NCBI GenBank assembly: GCA_023266895.1
Contig: JAHFOI010000010.1
Span: 1-32,388 of the forward strand
DNA length: 32,388 nt
From: Candidatus Woesearchaeota archaeon
GTDB taxonomy: Archaea; Nanobdellota; Nanobdellia; Woesearchaeales; ARS49
Direction: 5' to 3'
The notes beneath the pieces were generated by a model. That model was not told where the DNA came from. It was given only the letters and a program-made list of their open reading frames with translations, and did not search any database. Positions 22,627 through 30,183 of the stretch are shown in pieces. The first letter of the stretch is position 1; each line of letters begins with the position of its first letter. Both the position numbers and the translations under genes were made by a program.

Positions 22627-22755
22627 ATTAAAAATTTTGCAGGGTCTAAAACCTCGCACTTTAGTGCGAAATTTTTAATCCCAAAAACTCGCTGTGTGGC
22701 GAGAGCGTAAAACCATGGGCTTTAGCCCGCGGATAGCTCCGAGCAGCGAGTTTTT
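22627..22755. repeat. Two adjacent nested hairpins between divergent genes
   Basis: Hairpin 1: ATTAAAAATTT (22627-22637) pairs with AAATTTTTAAT (22669-22679) and encloses a small stem CGCAC-TTTA-GTGCG (22655-22668). Hairpin 2: AAAAACTCGCTG (22683-22694) pairs with CAGCGAGTTTTT (22744-22755) and encloses CCATGGGC-TTTA-GCCCGCGG (22713-22732). Both inner stems have a TTTA loop. The GGGCTTTAGCCC core resembles subterminal palindromes of archaeal IS200/IS605-type elements as I remember them, so this may be a transposase-less relic. It lies outside the gyrA transcript, whose TATA box is downstream. A structured small RNA is the alternative. Confidence 0.6.
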
Positions 22756-22810
22756 GTTATTCCACAACAGAAAATTTTGAAACAAGTTATTTGAGCAGTC
22801 ACAACAACCC

Positions 22811-22817
22811 TTATAAA
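22811..22817 (+). promoter_or_regulatory. TATA box for gyrA
   Basis: TTATAAA; transcription would start near 22840, nine bases before ATG 22849. This argues against the GTG at 22831 as start. Confidence 0.6.
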
Positions 22818-22848
22818 CCCATTCTTACTTGTGTTTTATAGACGGAAA

Positions 22849-25338
22849 ATGACTCAAGAACCACCTATCCAAGAAGAACCAAAAGACACCTCAAAAATCG
22901 TCACACGAATCCTTGAAGAAGAGATGAAAAGCTCATACTTAGCATACTCTATGTCAGTCATTGTCGGCAGAGCATTACCCGCAGTCGCTGATGGGCTTAA
23001 ACCAGTGCATCGACGAGTGCTGTTTGGCATGCATGAACTTGGCATGGCACACACAAAAGCATTCAAAAAATCAGCACGCATCGTTGGAGAGGTCATGGGA
23101 AAATTCCATCCTCACGGCGACGCACCCATTTATGAAGCACTTGTGAGAATGGCACAAAACTTTAGCCTACGCTACCCACTCGTGCATGGCCAAGGAAACT
23201 TTGGAAGCATTGACGGCGACGCAGCAGCAGCTATGAGATACACAGAATGCAAACTCACCCCACTTGCTGACGAACTCCTTGAAGACCTTGATAAAAAAAC
23301 AGTGGCATTTGCGCCAAACTTTGACAACAGCCTCCAAGAACCACTTGTGCTTCCCAGCAAAGCACCCATACTCTTACTCAACGGAAGCACAGGTATTGCC
23401 GTAGGCATGGCAACCAATATACCGCCACACAATATGCGCGAAACATGCACTGCAATTATGCACGTTATTGACACTCCTGAAGCAACACCTCTGGATATAT
23501 TACCACTTCTTCCAGGACCAGACTTTCCCACAGGAGGAATAATCTGTGGAACCCAAGGAATACATGATGCCTACACAACAGGCAGAGGTAAAATTACTGT
23601 CCGAGGCAAAACACACATAGAAGACCACAAAGGAAAACAACGCATCATCATTGATGAAGTACCATACATGGTCAACAAAGCACAACTTGTAGAACAAATC
23701 GCAGACCTTGTACGCGACAAAAAAATCCAAGGCATCACTGACATCAGAGACGAAAGCGACAGAGAAGGCATGCGTGTGGTTATAGAACTCAAACAAGGAA
23801 CAAACACAGACCTCATCCTCAACCAATTACATGCACACTCACGACTTCAAGAATCATTTGGCATCATACTCCTCGCAATCATAGACAAACAACCAAAAAT
23901 ATGCACGATCACAGACATCATACATTCATTTGTGCAACATAGACAAGTCGTGATACGCAAACGCACAGAATATGACCTTGCAGAAGCACAGGCAAGAGAC
24001 CACATCGTACAAGGATTACTCATTGCACTCACAAATATTGACGCAGTCATTATCACTATCAAGGCCAGCAAAAGCACAGAAGAAGCACGCGAAGCGCTTA
24101 GCGTAAACCATGAACTCACTAAAATACAAGCCCAAGCAGTCCTTGACATGAAACTCCAACGTCTGACAAGTCTTGAACACACAAAACTCAACCAAGAACA
24201 CGATGAATTAATTAAACTCATCACAGAACTCCAAAGCATACTCGCGAGCCAACAAAAAATAAATGACCTCATCAAAAAAGAACTTGCACACCTTTCTGAA
24301 ACATACGGCGATGCACGGCGCACGCAAATCATTGCAAGCACAAGCATAGTAGAAGACGAATCACTCATCAAAAACGAAGATGTCATCGTCACGGTCACCA
24401 ATGCAGGCTATGTCAAACGCATACCCCTCGACACGTACAAAGCACAAAAACGTGGAGGTAAAGGAATCATCGGCACAGAAACAAAAGAAGAAGACGTGGT
24501 AGAACAACTTTTCCTCGCAAACACACACAATTACTTACTCTGCTTCACAAGCCTTGGCAAAATACACTGGCTCAAAGTCTACCAGCTACCAGAAGCAGGA
24601 CGCTACGCCAAAGGAACACCCGCAGCAAACCTCATAGAACTTGAACAAGACGAACACGTCACTACATTTATTCCAGTGCATGAGTTCAGCCAAAACACGT
24701 ACCTCTTCATGACCACACGCAATGGCATAGTCAAGAAAACAAGTCTCGAAGAATTCAGCAATCCACGCAAAGGAGGCATTATTGCGCTTAGCCTAGAACA
24801 AGAAGACAAACTCATCAGCGTACTGCACACAACAGGAAAAAACAATATCCTCATTGCAACAGAACAAGGCATGGCAGTCAAGTTTGATGAAAATGATGTC
24901 CGCGCCATGGGCAGAACAGCATACGGCGTGTACGGCATAAACCTGCACGATGGAGACAAGGTGGTTGGCGCAGCAATCGCAAACGACAATGAAAGTCTAC
25001 TTACCATCACAAAAAAAGGATATGGAAAACGAAGCCCTATCAGCGAGTACAGACTCATTGCCCGAGGAGGCATTGGCGTGATCAACATCAAAATCACAGA
25101 CAAAAACAGCACGGTAGTTGCCGTCAGACCAGTCAAAGACACTGATGAAATCATGCTTATCTCACAACAAGGAATAGTGCTCAGAACACCCTCCTCACAA
25201 ATCAGCATCATTGGAAGAAACACCCAAGGCGTACGCGTCATGCGACTTGATGAACAGGATTCAGTTGTGAGCGCAACTATCATCCCTGCAGAAGACAAAA
25301 CACTCGAAGAAAATAGCGCAGGAACACATGGAAGGTAA
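22849..25338 (+). CDS. gyrA: DNA gyrase subunit A
   Basis: 829 residues. The breakage-reunion domain shows SYLAYSMSVIVGRALPAVAD, VGEVMGKFHPHGD and the catalytic Tyr131 in AAAMRYTE. The C-terminal beta-pinwheel carries the GyrA box QKRGGKG (canonical QRRGGKG), which separates gyrase from topoisomerase IV. With GyrB it introduces negative supercoils using ATP. The helix-4 segment reads HPHGDAPIYE, with Ala where E. coli has Ser83 and Glu where it has Asp87. Gyrase in archaea is of bacterial origin by established view. gyrB is not in the window. The next gene starts 11 bases before the stop. Confidence 0.97.
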   Translation: MTQEPPIQEEPKDTSKIVTRILEEEMKSSYLAYSMSVIVGRALPAVADGLKPVHRRVLFGMHELGMAHTKAFKKSARIVGEVMGKFHPHGDAPIYEALVRMAQNFSLRYPLVHGQGNFGSIDGDAAAAMRYTECKLTPLADELLEDLDKKTVAFAPNFDNSLQEPLVLPSKAPILLLNGSTGIAVGMATNIPPHNMRETCTAIMHVIDTPEATPLDILPLLPGPDFPTGGIICGTQGIHDAYTTGRGKITVRGKTHIEDHKGKQRIIIDEVPYMVNKAQLVEQIADLVRDKKIQGITDIRDESDREGMRVVIELKQGTNTDLILNQLHAHSRLQESFGIILLAIIDKQPKICTITDIIHSFVQHRQVVIRKRTEYDLAEAQARDHIVQGLLIALTNIDAVIITIKASKSTEEAREALSVNHELTKIQAQAVLDMKLQRLTSLEHTKLNQEHDELIKLITELQSILASQQKINDLIKKELAHLSETYGDARRTQIIASTSIVEDESLIKNEDVIVTVTNAGYVKRIPLDTYKAQKRGGKGIIGTETKEEDVVEQLFLANTHNYLLCFTSLGKIHWLKVYQLPEAGRYAKGTPAANLIELEQDEHVTTFIPVHEFSQNTYLFMTTRNGIVKKTSLEEFSNPRKGGIIALSLEQEDKLISVLHTTGKNNILIATEQGMAVKFDENDVRAMGRTAYGVYGINLHDGDKVVGAAIANDNESLLTITKKGYGKRSPISEYRLIARGGIGVINIKITDKNSTVVAVRPVKDTDEIMLISQQGIVLRTPSSQISIIGRNTQGVRVMRLDEQDSVVSATIIPAEDKTLEENSAGTHGR

Positions 25339-26473
25339 GCATTTTCAGTTTATAGCACTCACACACAAAGGCATGGAAGCAAGTACTGCGGTAGAAGTGC
25401 GAGAAATAACAAGCGCAAAAACAGAACTACTCACTGAAGCAGTGCTTTTTTCTTGCAGTATTGAAAACGCATGCGAATTTGCCTACAAAACACAAAGCAC
25501 ACGCACAGTCATGCTCAGCCTCAACAAAGGAACAATATTACTTAATGATGCAACAAGCTATGCAGCACTTGTGCCAGACGTAAGCGACTACCTTACCAAA
25601 GAAAAAACATTCCAAGTCACATGTGACAAAGAAACTCATGAACTCACAAGCCAAGAAATCAATGATGCCTGCAGCACAGTTATCAAAGAAAAAACCGGAA
25701 ACCAAGTCAGTTATAAAAACCACGACATCACCTTCCTTGTGTTTACTCGCGAAAAAAAAGCATGGTTTGGAATAGACCTCACAGGATTTGACCTCAGCAA
25801 ACGACCCTACAGAGTGTTCTTAGGAACAAACTGCCTTAAAGGCACTATTGCCTACGGACTCATTCGCATTGCAGGATACTCAGCAAAAAAAACACTCCTT
25901 GACCCGTTTTGCAGGCATGGAATCATACCCATAGAAGCAGCATTGTACGCGCAAAAAATATCACCACACTATTACGCCAAAGAAAAATTTGCATTCCTTA
26001 AACTCTGGCCAGCACTCAAAGAAAAAATCAGCAACTGGGACAACAAACCCACAGAAAAAACACCTGAACAAAAACCCATCTTTGCAATGCATGACCAATT
26101 CACCTTTGTATCCGCGGCAAAAAAAAACGCACAACTTGCCGGCGTTAATAAAGAAATTGAGTTCAGCAGAGCAGACATAGACTGGCTTGACATCAAACTT
26201 GGGGAAGCAAGCATTGACTGCATTGTATCATACCCACCGCAACATGCGCATGCTCCAGAAAAAACTACCAAACTCATGCATAACTTCTTCAACAGAGCAC
26301 GACACTTCATGAACACAAAAGGAAAAATAGCACTCATTGTCCAACAAAATACTGACGCAGTCTTACATGCAGCACAATCAAACAACTTCAAACTCATTGA
26401 AGAACACGTGCTCTTTCAAGGACAAGAAGAACTGCCCATAAAAGTGTTTGAGAAACAGCAGGAAAAAAAATAA
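25328..26473 (+). CDS. THUMP-domain RNA methyltransferase (Trm14/RlmL-like)
   Basis: 381 residues. The N-terminal ~160 residues fit a THUMP/ferredoxin-like RNA-binding part (FQFIALTHKGMEASTAVEVR; CDKETHELTSQEINDACSTV; FGIDLTGFDLSKRPYRV, the last being a strong family signature). The Rossmann methyltransferase follows: motif I LLDPFCRHGIIPIEAALYA and motif IV IVSYPPQHAHAPE. Family members methylate guanine N2 in tRNA (position 6) or 23S rRNA. Both SAM-site motifs deviate: DPxCGSGT is DPFCRHGI, and N/D-PPY is S-Y-P-P-Q. Activity may be altered. The start overlaps gyrA by 11 bases, so translation is coupled. Confidence 0.85.
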   Translation: MEGKHFQFIALTHKGMEASTAVEVREITSAKTELLTEAVLFSCSIENACEFAYKTQSTRTVMLSLNKGTILLNDATSYAALVPDVSDYLTKEKTFQVTCDKETHELTSQEINDACSTVIKEKTGNQVSYKNHDITFLVFTREKKAWFGIDLTGFDLSKRPYRVFLGTNCLKGTIAYGLIRIAGYSAKKTLLDPFCRHGIIPIEAALYAQKISPHYYAKEKFAFLKLWPALKEKISNWDNKPTEKTPEQKPIFAMHDQFTFVSAAKKNAQLAGVNKEIEFSRADIDWLDIKLGEASIDCIVSYPPQHAHAPEKTTKLMHNFFNRARHFMNTKGKIALIVQQNTDAVLHAAQSNNFKLIEEHVLFQGQEELPIKVFEKQQEKK

Positions 26474-26524
26474 TCTTTTTGTAATCAATCTTTTGTCGCA
26501 CTATGACTTACTTATATTATACTT

Positions 26525-26551
26525 CTTTAGACCATATGGCTTTAGACCATA
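26525..26551 (+). repeat. Twelve-base direct repeat upstream of the repeat-bearing gene
   Basis: CTTTAGACCATA occurs at 26525-26536 and 26540-26551, a 15-base period, followed by the small inverted repeat ATCTC-ATT-GAGAT (26559-26571). Together with the GGTACC palindromes this makes a dense regulatory-looking region of about 90 bases. Confidence 0.6.
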
Positions 26552-26586
26552 CTTCAGTATCTCATTGAGATATTAAATCCGCCAAT

Positions 26587-26608
26587 AACTGGTACCAGTT
26601 GGTACCAA
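26587..26608 (+). promoter_or_regulatory. Overlapping GGTACC palindromes, candidate operator
   Basis: AACTGGTACCAGTT (26587-26600) is a perfect 14-base palindrome, and TTGGTACCAA (26599-26608) is a perfect 10-base palindrome sharing two bases with it. They lie just upstream of the TATA box of the next gene. Confidence 0.6.
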
Positions 26609-26621
26609 CACTACCACTAAG

Positions 26622-26630
26622 CTTAATAAG
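26622..26630 (+). promoter_or_regulatory. TATA-like box for the gene at 26651
   Basis: CTTAATAAG is centred 25-26 bases before ATG 26651. Confidence 0.5.
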
Positions 26631-26650
26631 CAGTACATACTTCTTCACCT

Positions 26651-26953
26651 ATGCCAAGCATAAGCATTCATCTACGCATCAATCAAAAAGTATTTTCGCA
26701 ACTTCAACATGAAGCAGAACAAACTCACACCTCAGTACCAGAAGTAATTCGCAAACAAATACATCACAAATACTCAGTCAAAAAATCACGCCAACGCCAC
26801 CAACCACTTGCCTATGGCTTTGCAGGACCAGCACACCGCAAGATAAAAACCTTTGAAGACTGGTTTTCAGGACCACCCCACAGAAAAATCAAAACCTACG
26901 AAGATTGGTTCTCCGGACCACCAGGAAGCGCACGAAACAAGAAGAAAAAATGA
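26651..26953 (+). CDS. Small basic protein: ribbon-helix-helix-like N-terminus and 15-residue tandem repeat
   Basis: 100 residues. The start SISIHLRINQKVFSQLQHEA followed by TSVPEVIRKQIHHKY has the strand-helix-helix pattern of ribbon-helix-helix DNA-binding proteins (CopG/Arc-like). After a basic linker, residues ~58-92 contain two and a bit copies of a 15-residue unit: GPAHRKIKTFEDWFS, GPPHRKIKTYEDWFS, then GPPG. The DNA copies differ at eight codons of which six are synonymous, so the peptide has been kept by selection. The tail is RNKKKK. No toxin partner is recognised next to it; the MNT-HEPN pair begins 112 bases downstream on the same strand. Palindromes upstream suggest self-regulation. 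Confidence 0.65.
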   Translation: MPSISIHLRINQKVFSQLQHEAEQTHTSVPEVIRKQIHHKYSVKKSRQRHQPLAYGFAGPAHRKIKTFEDWFSGPPHRKIKTYEDWFSGPPGSARNKKKK

Positions 26954-27065
26954 AACAAATCGATCACTCTTTTGTTTTGTCGTTATGGTGCATAATACGC
27001 GTGACAATTAAATAACACTTGTTACTTTACTATTACAACTGTTACAAAAGAATAACGAATATCGG

Positions 27066-27563
27066 TTGCTGAACTTGTTTTTTCAGCAGCCAACAACTGA
27101 TTTTCAGCTTCGTCAGATGAGCAGACTTGCGAAAATAGCACCGCCGTCAACAAAAAAATATATCAATGCATTGATAACAGAAGGAATTATTGCCAAATCA
27201 AACAAAGGAATATATCCTTTGTATCGTGCAGTTCGTGATGGGCAGTTTTTCAAAGCTCTTAAAAAGTGGTCATTAATACGTGAACTTACTCTCAATGGTT
27301 TCACAAATAATATTGTTGAACTATGCAGTCCTGACCCGATTATTTTATTTGGAAGCGGAAACCGAGGCGAAGACATTGAATGCAGTGATATTGATATTGC
27401 AGTAATTGCAGAAGAAAGCACTCTGAGCCTGAAAAAGTATGAAACACTTCTTCATAGAAAGATTTCACTCCTGTTTGTTAAAAAATACAGCGAACTTAGC
27501 AAGGAACTCAAGAATAATATAGTCAATGGAAGCATTTTGTATGGATATTTGAAGGTGTTCTGA
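27066..27563 (+). CDS. MNT: minimal nucleotidyltransferase antitoxin with N-terminal winged helix
   Basis: 165 residues from TTG 27066; no ATG or GTG occurs in frame before the upstream stop at 27009. Residues ~1-55 are a winged helix (FQLRQMSRLAKIAPPSTKKY, ITEGIIAKSNKGIYPLYRA). The nucleotidyltransferase motif is complete: G96-S97, ten residues, then D108-I109-D110. In HEPN-MNT pairs the MNT protein neutralises the HEPN toxin, in known cases by adding AMP to a tyrosine. The HEPN gene starts 2 bases after the stop. A TTAAATAA box at about 27008-27015 could be the promoter. Confidence 0.87.
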   Translation: MLNLFFQQPTTDFQLRQMSRLAKIAPPSTKKYINALITEGIIAKSNKGIYPLYRAVRDGQFFKALKKWSLIRELTLNGFTNNIVELCSPDPIILFGSGNRGEDIECSDIDIAVIAEESTLSLKKYETLLHRKISLLFVKKYSELSKELKNNIVNGSILYGYLKVF

Positions 27564-27564
27564 A

Positions 27565-27969
27565 ATGGAGGAACTCATCAAAATGACTCCTGATAAAGAA
27601 CGTGCAAAGAACTTGCTCGCACAAGTTGAAGTCAGACTTCGGGACTCAAAAAACAAAGATCCAACTGAATTTGCAACACTCATCATTGAAGCATACTATG
27701 AACTAATCAATCAACTACTCACTGCACTCCTTGCAGTTGATGGTTACAAAACCTTGAGTTACATAGCACTCATTGATTATCTCCGTATAAAATATTCAAT
27801 ACAATTCAGTGAACATGAACTCCAAACCATTGATGAACTGCGAAAAATTAGGAATCGCATAGCCTATGAAGGATTCATGATCAAGAAAGACTATCATGAT
27901 CGTAAAGCGCAGTGTACAATTCAAATAATTACTAAACTCAAAAAAATCGTTTCAAACAAAGTATTGTGA
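27565..27969 (+). CDS. HEPN-domain protein, toxin partner of MNT (catalytic His replaced)
   Basis: 134 residues, helical. The conserved HEPN block reads ELRKIRNRIAYEGF (R96, N97, R98...Y101), matching R-N-x3-5-H except that Tyr101 stands where the RNase His is expected. Upstream helices (ATLIIEAYYELINQLLTALL; YIALIDYLRIKYSI) fit the family. Canonical HEPN toxins are RNases using Rx4-6H; the Tyr may be the residue modified by MNT, or the domain may be non-nucleolytic. The two-gene order MNT then HEPN with a 2-base gap is standard. Confidence 0.85.
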   Translation: MEELIKMTPDKERAKNLLAQVEVRLRDSKNKDPTEFATLIIEAYYELINQLLTALLAVDGYKTLSYIALIDYLRIKYSIQFSEHELQTIDELRKIRNRIAYEGFMIKKDYHDRKAQCTIQIITKLKKIVSNKVL

Positions 27970-28122
27970 ATGTTTTTTTGGTGTATTGGTGAGTGTGTGA
28001 GACAATTTGCGATTAGTCAAACATTCTAAAAAGCCAAGGAAAAAGAACTCTGTTAAAACTTTCACACCGTAATTATTTGTGAGGGTGGTACACAAGATAA
28101 AACTCAAACAAAGCAATACTGT

Positions 28123-28320
28123 TTACCACGGTTCATTAAGCTTCCAATCTGGCAATCCATTATCTTTTCTTCGTTGATTATCTTCTGAAGAGCAATACAA
28201 CAGAGCACCTAACCTCGAAACTGCACTTACGTGTTTACATATTATTTCCAGACCATTACATTCAGTTGGCGCAAGAAGATTGTATGTTCTCAAAGAAAAA
28301 ATCTTGAACTCACAACTAAG
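28123..28320 (-). pseudogene. Open coding-like remnant without start, family not recognised
   Basis: The stretch 27970-28493 has no intact gene. On the minus strand a 65-codon frame without a start codon reads with good protein character (EFKIFSLRTYNLLAPTECNG; LEIICKHVSAVSRLGALLYC; DNGLPDWKLNEPW), ending at TAA 28123-28125. A different minus-strand frame begins at ATG near 28428 (MNPAPLPNSNDDSNEQLTFL) and meets a TAG after 20 codons, then continues VRDYVLKRVGETDLVVSSRF. This suggests one small gene of about 100 codons broken by a stop and a frame shift. I cannot name it. Confidence 0.4.
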
Positions 28321-28493
28321 TCAGTTTCACCTACTCTTTTCAGAACATAGTCACGAACTTGTTTCTAAAGAAAAGTTAGTTGCTCATTGCTGTCATCATT
28401 AGAATTTGGAAGGGGTGCTGGATTCATTTTTTACTCCTATTTTGGTAGATGGAATTTTCTTTTTATGATCAACGAATGAGTTCTTAATAAATC

Positions 28494-28598
28494 TTACACA
28501 ACCATTGCTTGCCAGTCAAGGCGTGACTTGCAGCGTGGACATTCTTTAGGCGTGTTTACTCGTGGTTGCCAATCGTATCTACACTTGTTACATAGCAT
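28494..28598 (-). CDS. 34-residue zinc-ribbon protein
   Basis: Minus strand from ATG 28598 to TAA 28494-28496. The protein has two CxxC pairs, C3/C6 in MLCNKCRYDWQPR and C20/C23 in PKECPRCKSRLDW, spaced as in a small rubredoxin-like zinc ribbon. Archaea carry many such one-domain proteins, beginning M-x-C-xx-C-xx-x-W and ending CPRCKxxxDW; roles are unknown. GAGGTG (28606-28611) is the Shine-Dalgarno site 7 bases upstream, and TTTATAA (28644-28650) is the TATA box, giving a short leader. Tight motif spacing plus promoter and ribosome site support a real gene despite its length. Confidence 0.8.
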   Translation of the reverse strand: MLCNKCRYDWQPRVNTPKECPRCKSRLDWQAMVV

Positions 28599-28643
28599 GG
28601 TATGCACCTCAACAGGATGATAGTCCTAACAGTAGTAGGAGGT

Positions 28644-28650
28644 TTATAAA
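28644..28650 (-). promoter_or_regulatory. TATA box for the zinc-ribbon gene
   Basis: Minus-strand TTTATAA; transcription would start near 28620, about 20 bases before the ATG. Confidence 0.55.
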
Positions 28651-28717
28651 GATGGTGGCAAAGAGTCACTGCGTAGTGGTTATCTTATTCTGTCCAGCGG
28701 TGTTTTTCCTACACAAT

Positions 28718-28726
28718 GTTTAAATA
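28718..28726 (+). promoter_or_regulatory. TATA box for RNase P RNA
   Basis: GTTTAAATA is centred 26 bases before 28748, where the closing helix of the RNA begins. Confidence 0.7.
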
Positions 28727-28746
28727 CAAACGTCTATTACTAGACT

Positions 28747-29108
28747 TTGGCTTGGGTGAGGAGCTCGCTGACGGTGACGTCAATGACGTTGCTGAGGAAA
28801 GTCTGCCCACTACAATCAGAATAATAACTGAGGAACAAGTTACTGGCAACAGATCCAGCAATGGATGGCTCCATCACAGAAACGGCACGGCCTGCATTAC
28901 AAGCATGAATGCTGCGAAGGCATCCGCGAGGCTGCTGAGCTAACCAGCAGACGATGATGCAGGAAACGTTGAAACGGATAGCCCTAACTGGTGCAAGGCA
29001 CTCACGTGCTGCTTAGTAGAATGCGAACACGCCCTCATGAGTCATATCATGAACACTGCTTATCAGTGTCAAGGCGCACAAAAGGCAGCTTATCCTTGCC
29101 CAAGCCAA
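28747..29108 (+). ncRNA. rnpB: RNase P RNA (archaeal)
   Basis: The catalytic RNA that trims tRNA 5' leaders. The terminal helix P1 is formed by TTGGCTTGGG (28747-28756) with CCCAAGCCAA (29099-29108), a perfect 10-base match. Conserved region I reads GAGGAAAGTCTGCCCAC (28794-28810). GTTGAAACGG and GGTGCAAGG around 28968-28998 match CR-II/III landmarks (GAAACGG...GGTGCAA). Conserved region V reads ACAAAAGGCAGCTTATCC from 29078 (consensus ACAGAA...GGCUUAU). The RNA starts 25-26 bases after a TATA box. Length about 362 nt is normal for archaea. Weak protein-like frames inside it are not genes. Confidence 0.93.
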
Positions 29109-29115
29109 ACTTACT

Positions 29116-29277
29116 ATGGCAAAAGACCGCGTCAATATGCCCTCAGGCACAGCAGGACTCACGCGCTACTTTGACGACTACAAATCAAAAATAGAGCTCT
29201 CACCATGGACTATTGTAGGCATATGCATTGCAGCAGCAGTACTGGTTATTGTGCTCCACATTATTATTCCCGCGTGA
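29116..29277 (+). CDS. Sec61-beta / SecG-type preprotein translocase subunit
   Basis: 53 residues. MPSGTAGLTRYFDDYKSKI (residues 8-26) is the signature of archaeal Sec61-beta (MPSSxAGLxRYF), followed by ELSPWTIVG and a single C-terminal transmembrane helix, IVGICIAAAVLVIVLHIIIP. It is the small tail-anchored subunit of the SecYEbeta channel. The ATG lies 7 bases after the end of the RNase P RNA, so read-through transcription is likely. The NAC gene follows 9 bases downstream. Confidence 0.93.
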   Translation: MAKDRVNMPSGTAGLTRYFDDYKSKIELSPWTIVGICIAAAVLVIVLHIIIPA

Positions 29278-29286
29278 GGAGACAGC

Positions 29287-29613
29287 ATGATTCCTGGCAT
29301 GAACCCAAGAGATGTACAGCGTGCAATGCGCAAACTCGGCATGCAACAAGAAACCATCATTGCTTCTGAAGTTATCATACGCTGCCAAGACAAAGATATC
29401 ATCATACAACAGCCCTCAGTCATGAAAGTCAACATGATGGGTGAAGAAAACTACCAAATCTCAGGAACAATCAAAGAACAACCACGAGCAGCCGCAATAA
29501 CTGAAGAAGACATTACTGCAGTCATGCAACAAACAGGTAAAGATAAAGAAACAGCACGAGCAGCCCTCGAAACACATGGTGACATTGCCAAAGCAATACT
29601 TTCACTCACATAA
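29287..29613 (+). CDS. Nascent polypeptide-associated complex protein (archaeal NAC)
   Basis: 108 residues. MIPGMNPRDVQRAMRKLGM is the standard archaeal NAC start; the NAC barrel continues with VIIRCQDKDIIIQQPSVMKV and YQISGTIKE. A C-terminal UBA domain (EEDITAVMQQTGKDKETARA, ALETHGDIAKAILSL) completes the family layout. Archaeal NAC forms a homodimer near the ribosome exit tunnel and shields nascent chains. GAGGAGA sits 5-11 bases before the ATG. The Sec61-beta neighbour links ribosome exit and export. Confidence 0.96.
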   Translation: MIPGMNPRDVQRAMRKLGMQQETIIASEVIIRCQDKDIIIQQPSVMKVNMMGEENYQISGTIKEQPRAAAITEEDITAVMQQTGKDKETARAALETHGDIAKAILSLT

Positions 29614-29682
29614 AAAAATAATACAAAACTATACCACAAAATTTATGCAACAAAACACATACATACACAATCAACACAGTAC

Positions 29683-30183
29683 ATGAATCAACACATTCAC
29701 ACAAAAAGCTCACACATGAAAGAATCACTCCAAAACGCAAAACAAGAACTCAAACGCGCAGACCACCTTATTTTTGTAAGCCTCAAGTACACACGCACAG
29801 TTGATGTCATAAAAAGCATTATAGAACGCCTCATTAACTGCCTTGATCAAGTAATGAATGCACTCCTCAACCATGCTAAAGAACAAAAAAAAATAACAGA
29901 ACTACCCACACTTGCGCGCATCAAAGCAGAGGTGTGCAAAAGCCTGTACGCTCATGATCCTACTATTCAAAACTACATTGCATTTTATCAACTGCTCAGA
30001 AAAATCGACAAAGCACAATTTGAGCGAACACAAGAATACCGCAGACATGTCACCATGACCGCACACCTTGATGAAGGGCATGTTGAATTAACTATTGATA
30101 TCATTCAAGACTACTTTCACAGAACCAAAGAATTTATTATCTACGTAGAAAAACTTCTTATTGGAGAACATGAACAACAATAA
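29683..30183 (+). CDS. Unknown helical protein preceding a MinD-like ATPase
   Basis: 166 residues (a start at ATG 29716 would give 155). All-helical: residues ~17-60 (NAKQELKRADHLIFVSLKYT, VDVIKSIIERLINCLDQVMN) and ~75-105, with a third pair near the end (VELTIDIIQDYFHRTKEFII). The LKRADHLIFVSLKYTRTVDV block looks strongly conserved and I believe similar proteins occur in other archaea without assigned function. It may be a HEPN-like or four-helix fold. It overlaps the next gene by 14 bases, so a joint job with the ATPase is inferred. Confidence 0.65.
   Translation: MNQHIHTKSSHMKESLQNAKQELKRADHLIFVSLKYTRTVDVIKSIIERLINCLDQVMNALLNHAKEQKKITELPTLARIKAEVCKSLYAHDPTIQNYIAFYQLLRKIDKAQFERTQEYRRHVTMTAHLDEGHVELTIDIIQDYFHRTKEFIIYVEKLLIGEHEQQ

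Noticed and set aside
26587-26608. GGTACC palindromes as a T-box or riboswitch
   Set aside because: They lie upstream of the TATA box and so are not in the transcript; an operator is more likely.
28716-28943. A 75-codon open frame at the start of the RNase P RNA
   Set aside because: It lies within conserved RNase P RNA elements and its codons follow RNA structure, not protein sense.
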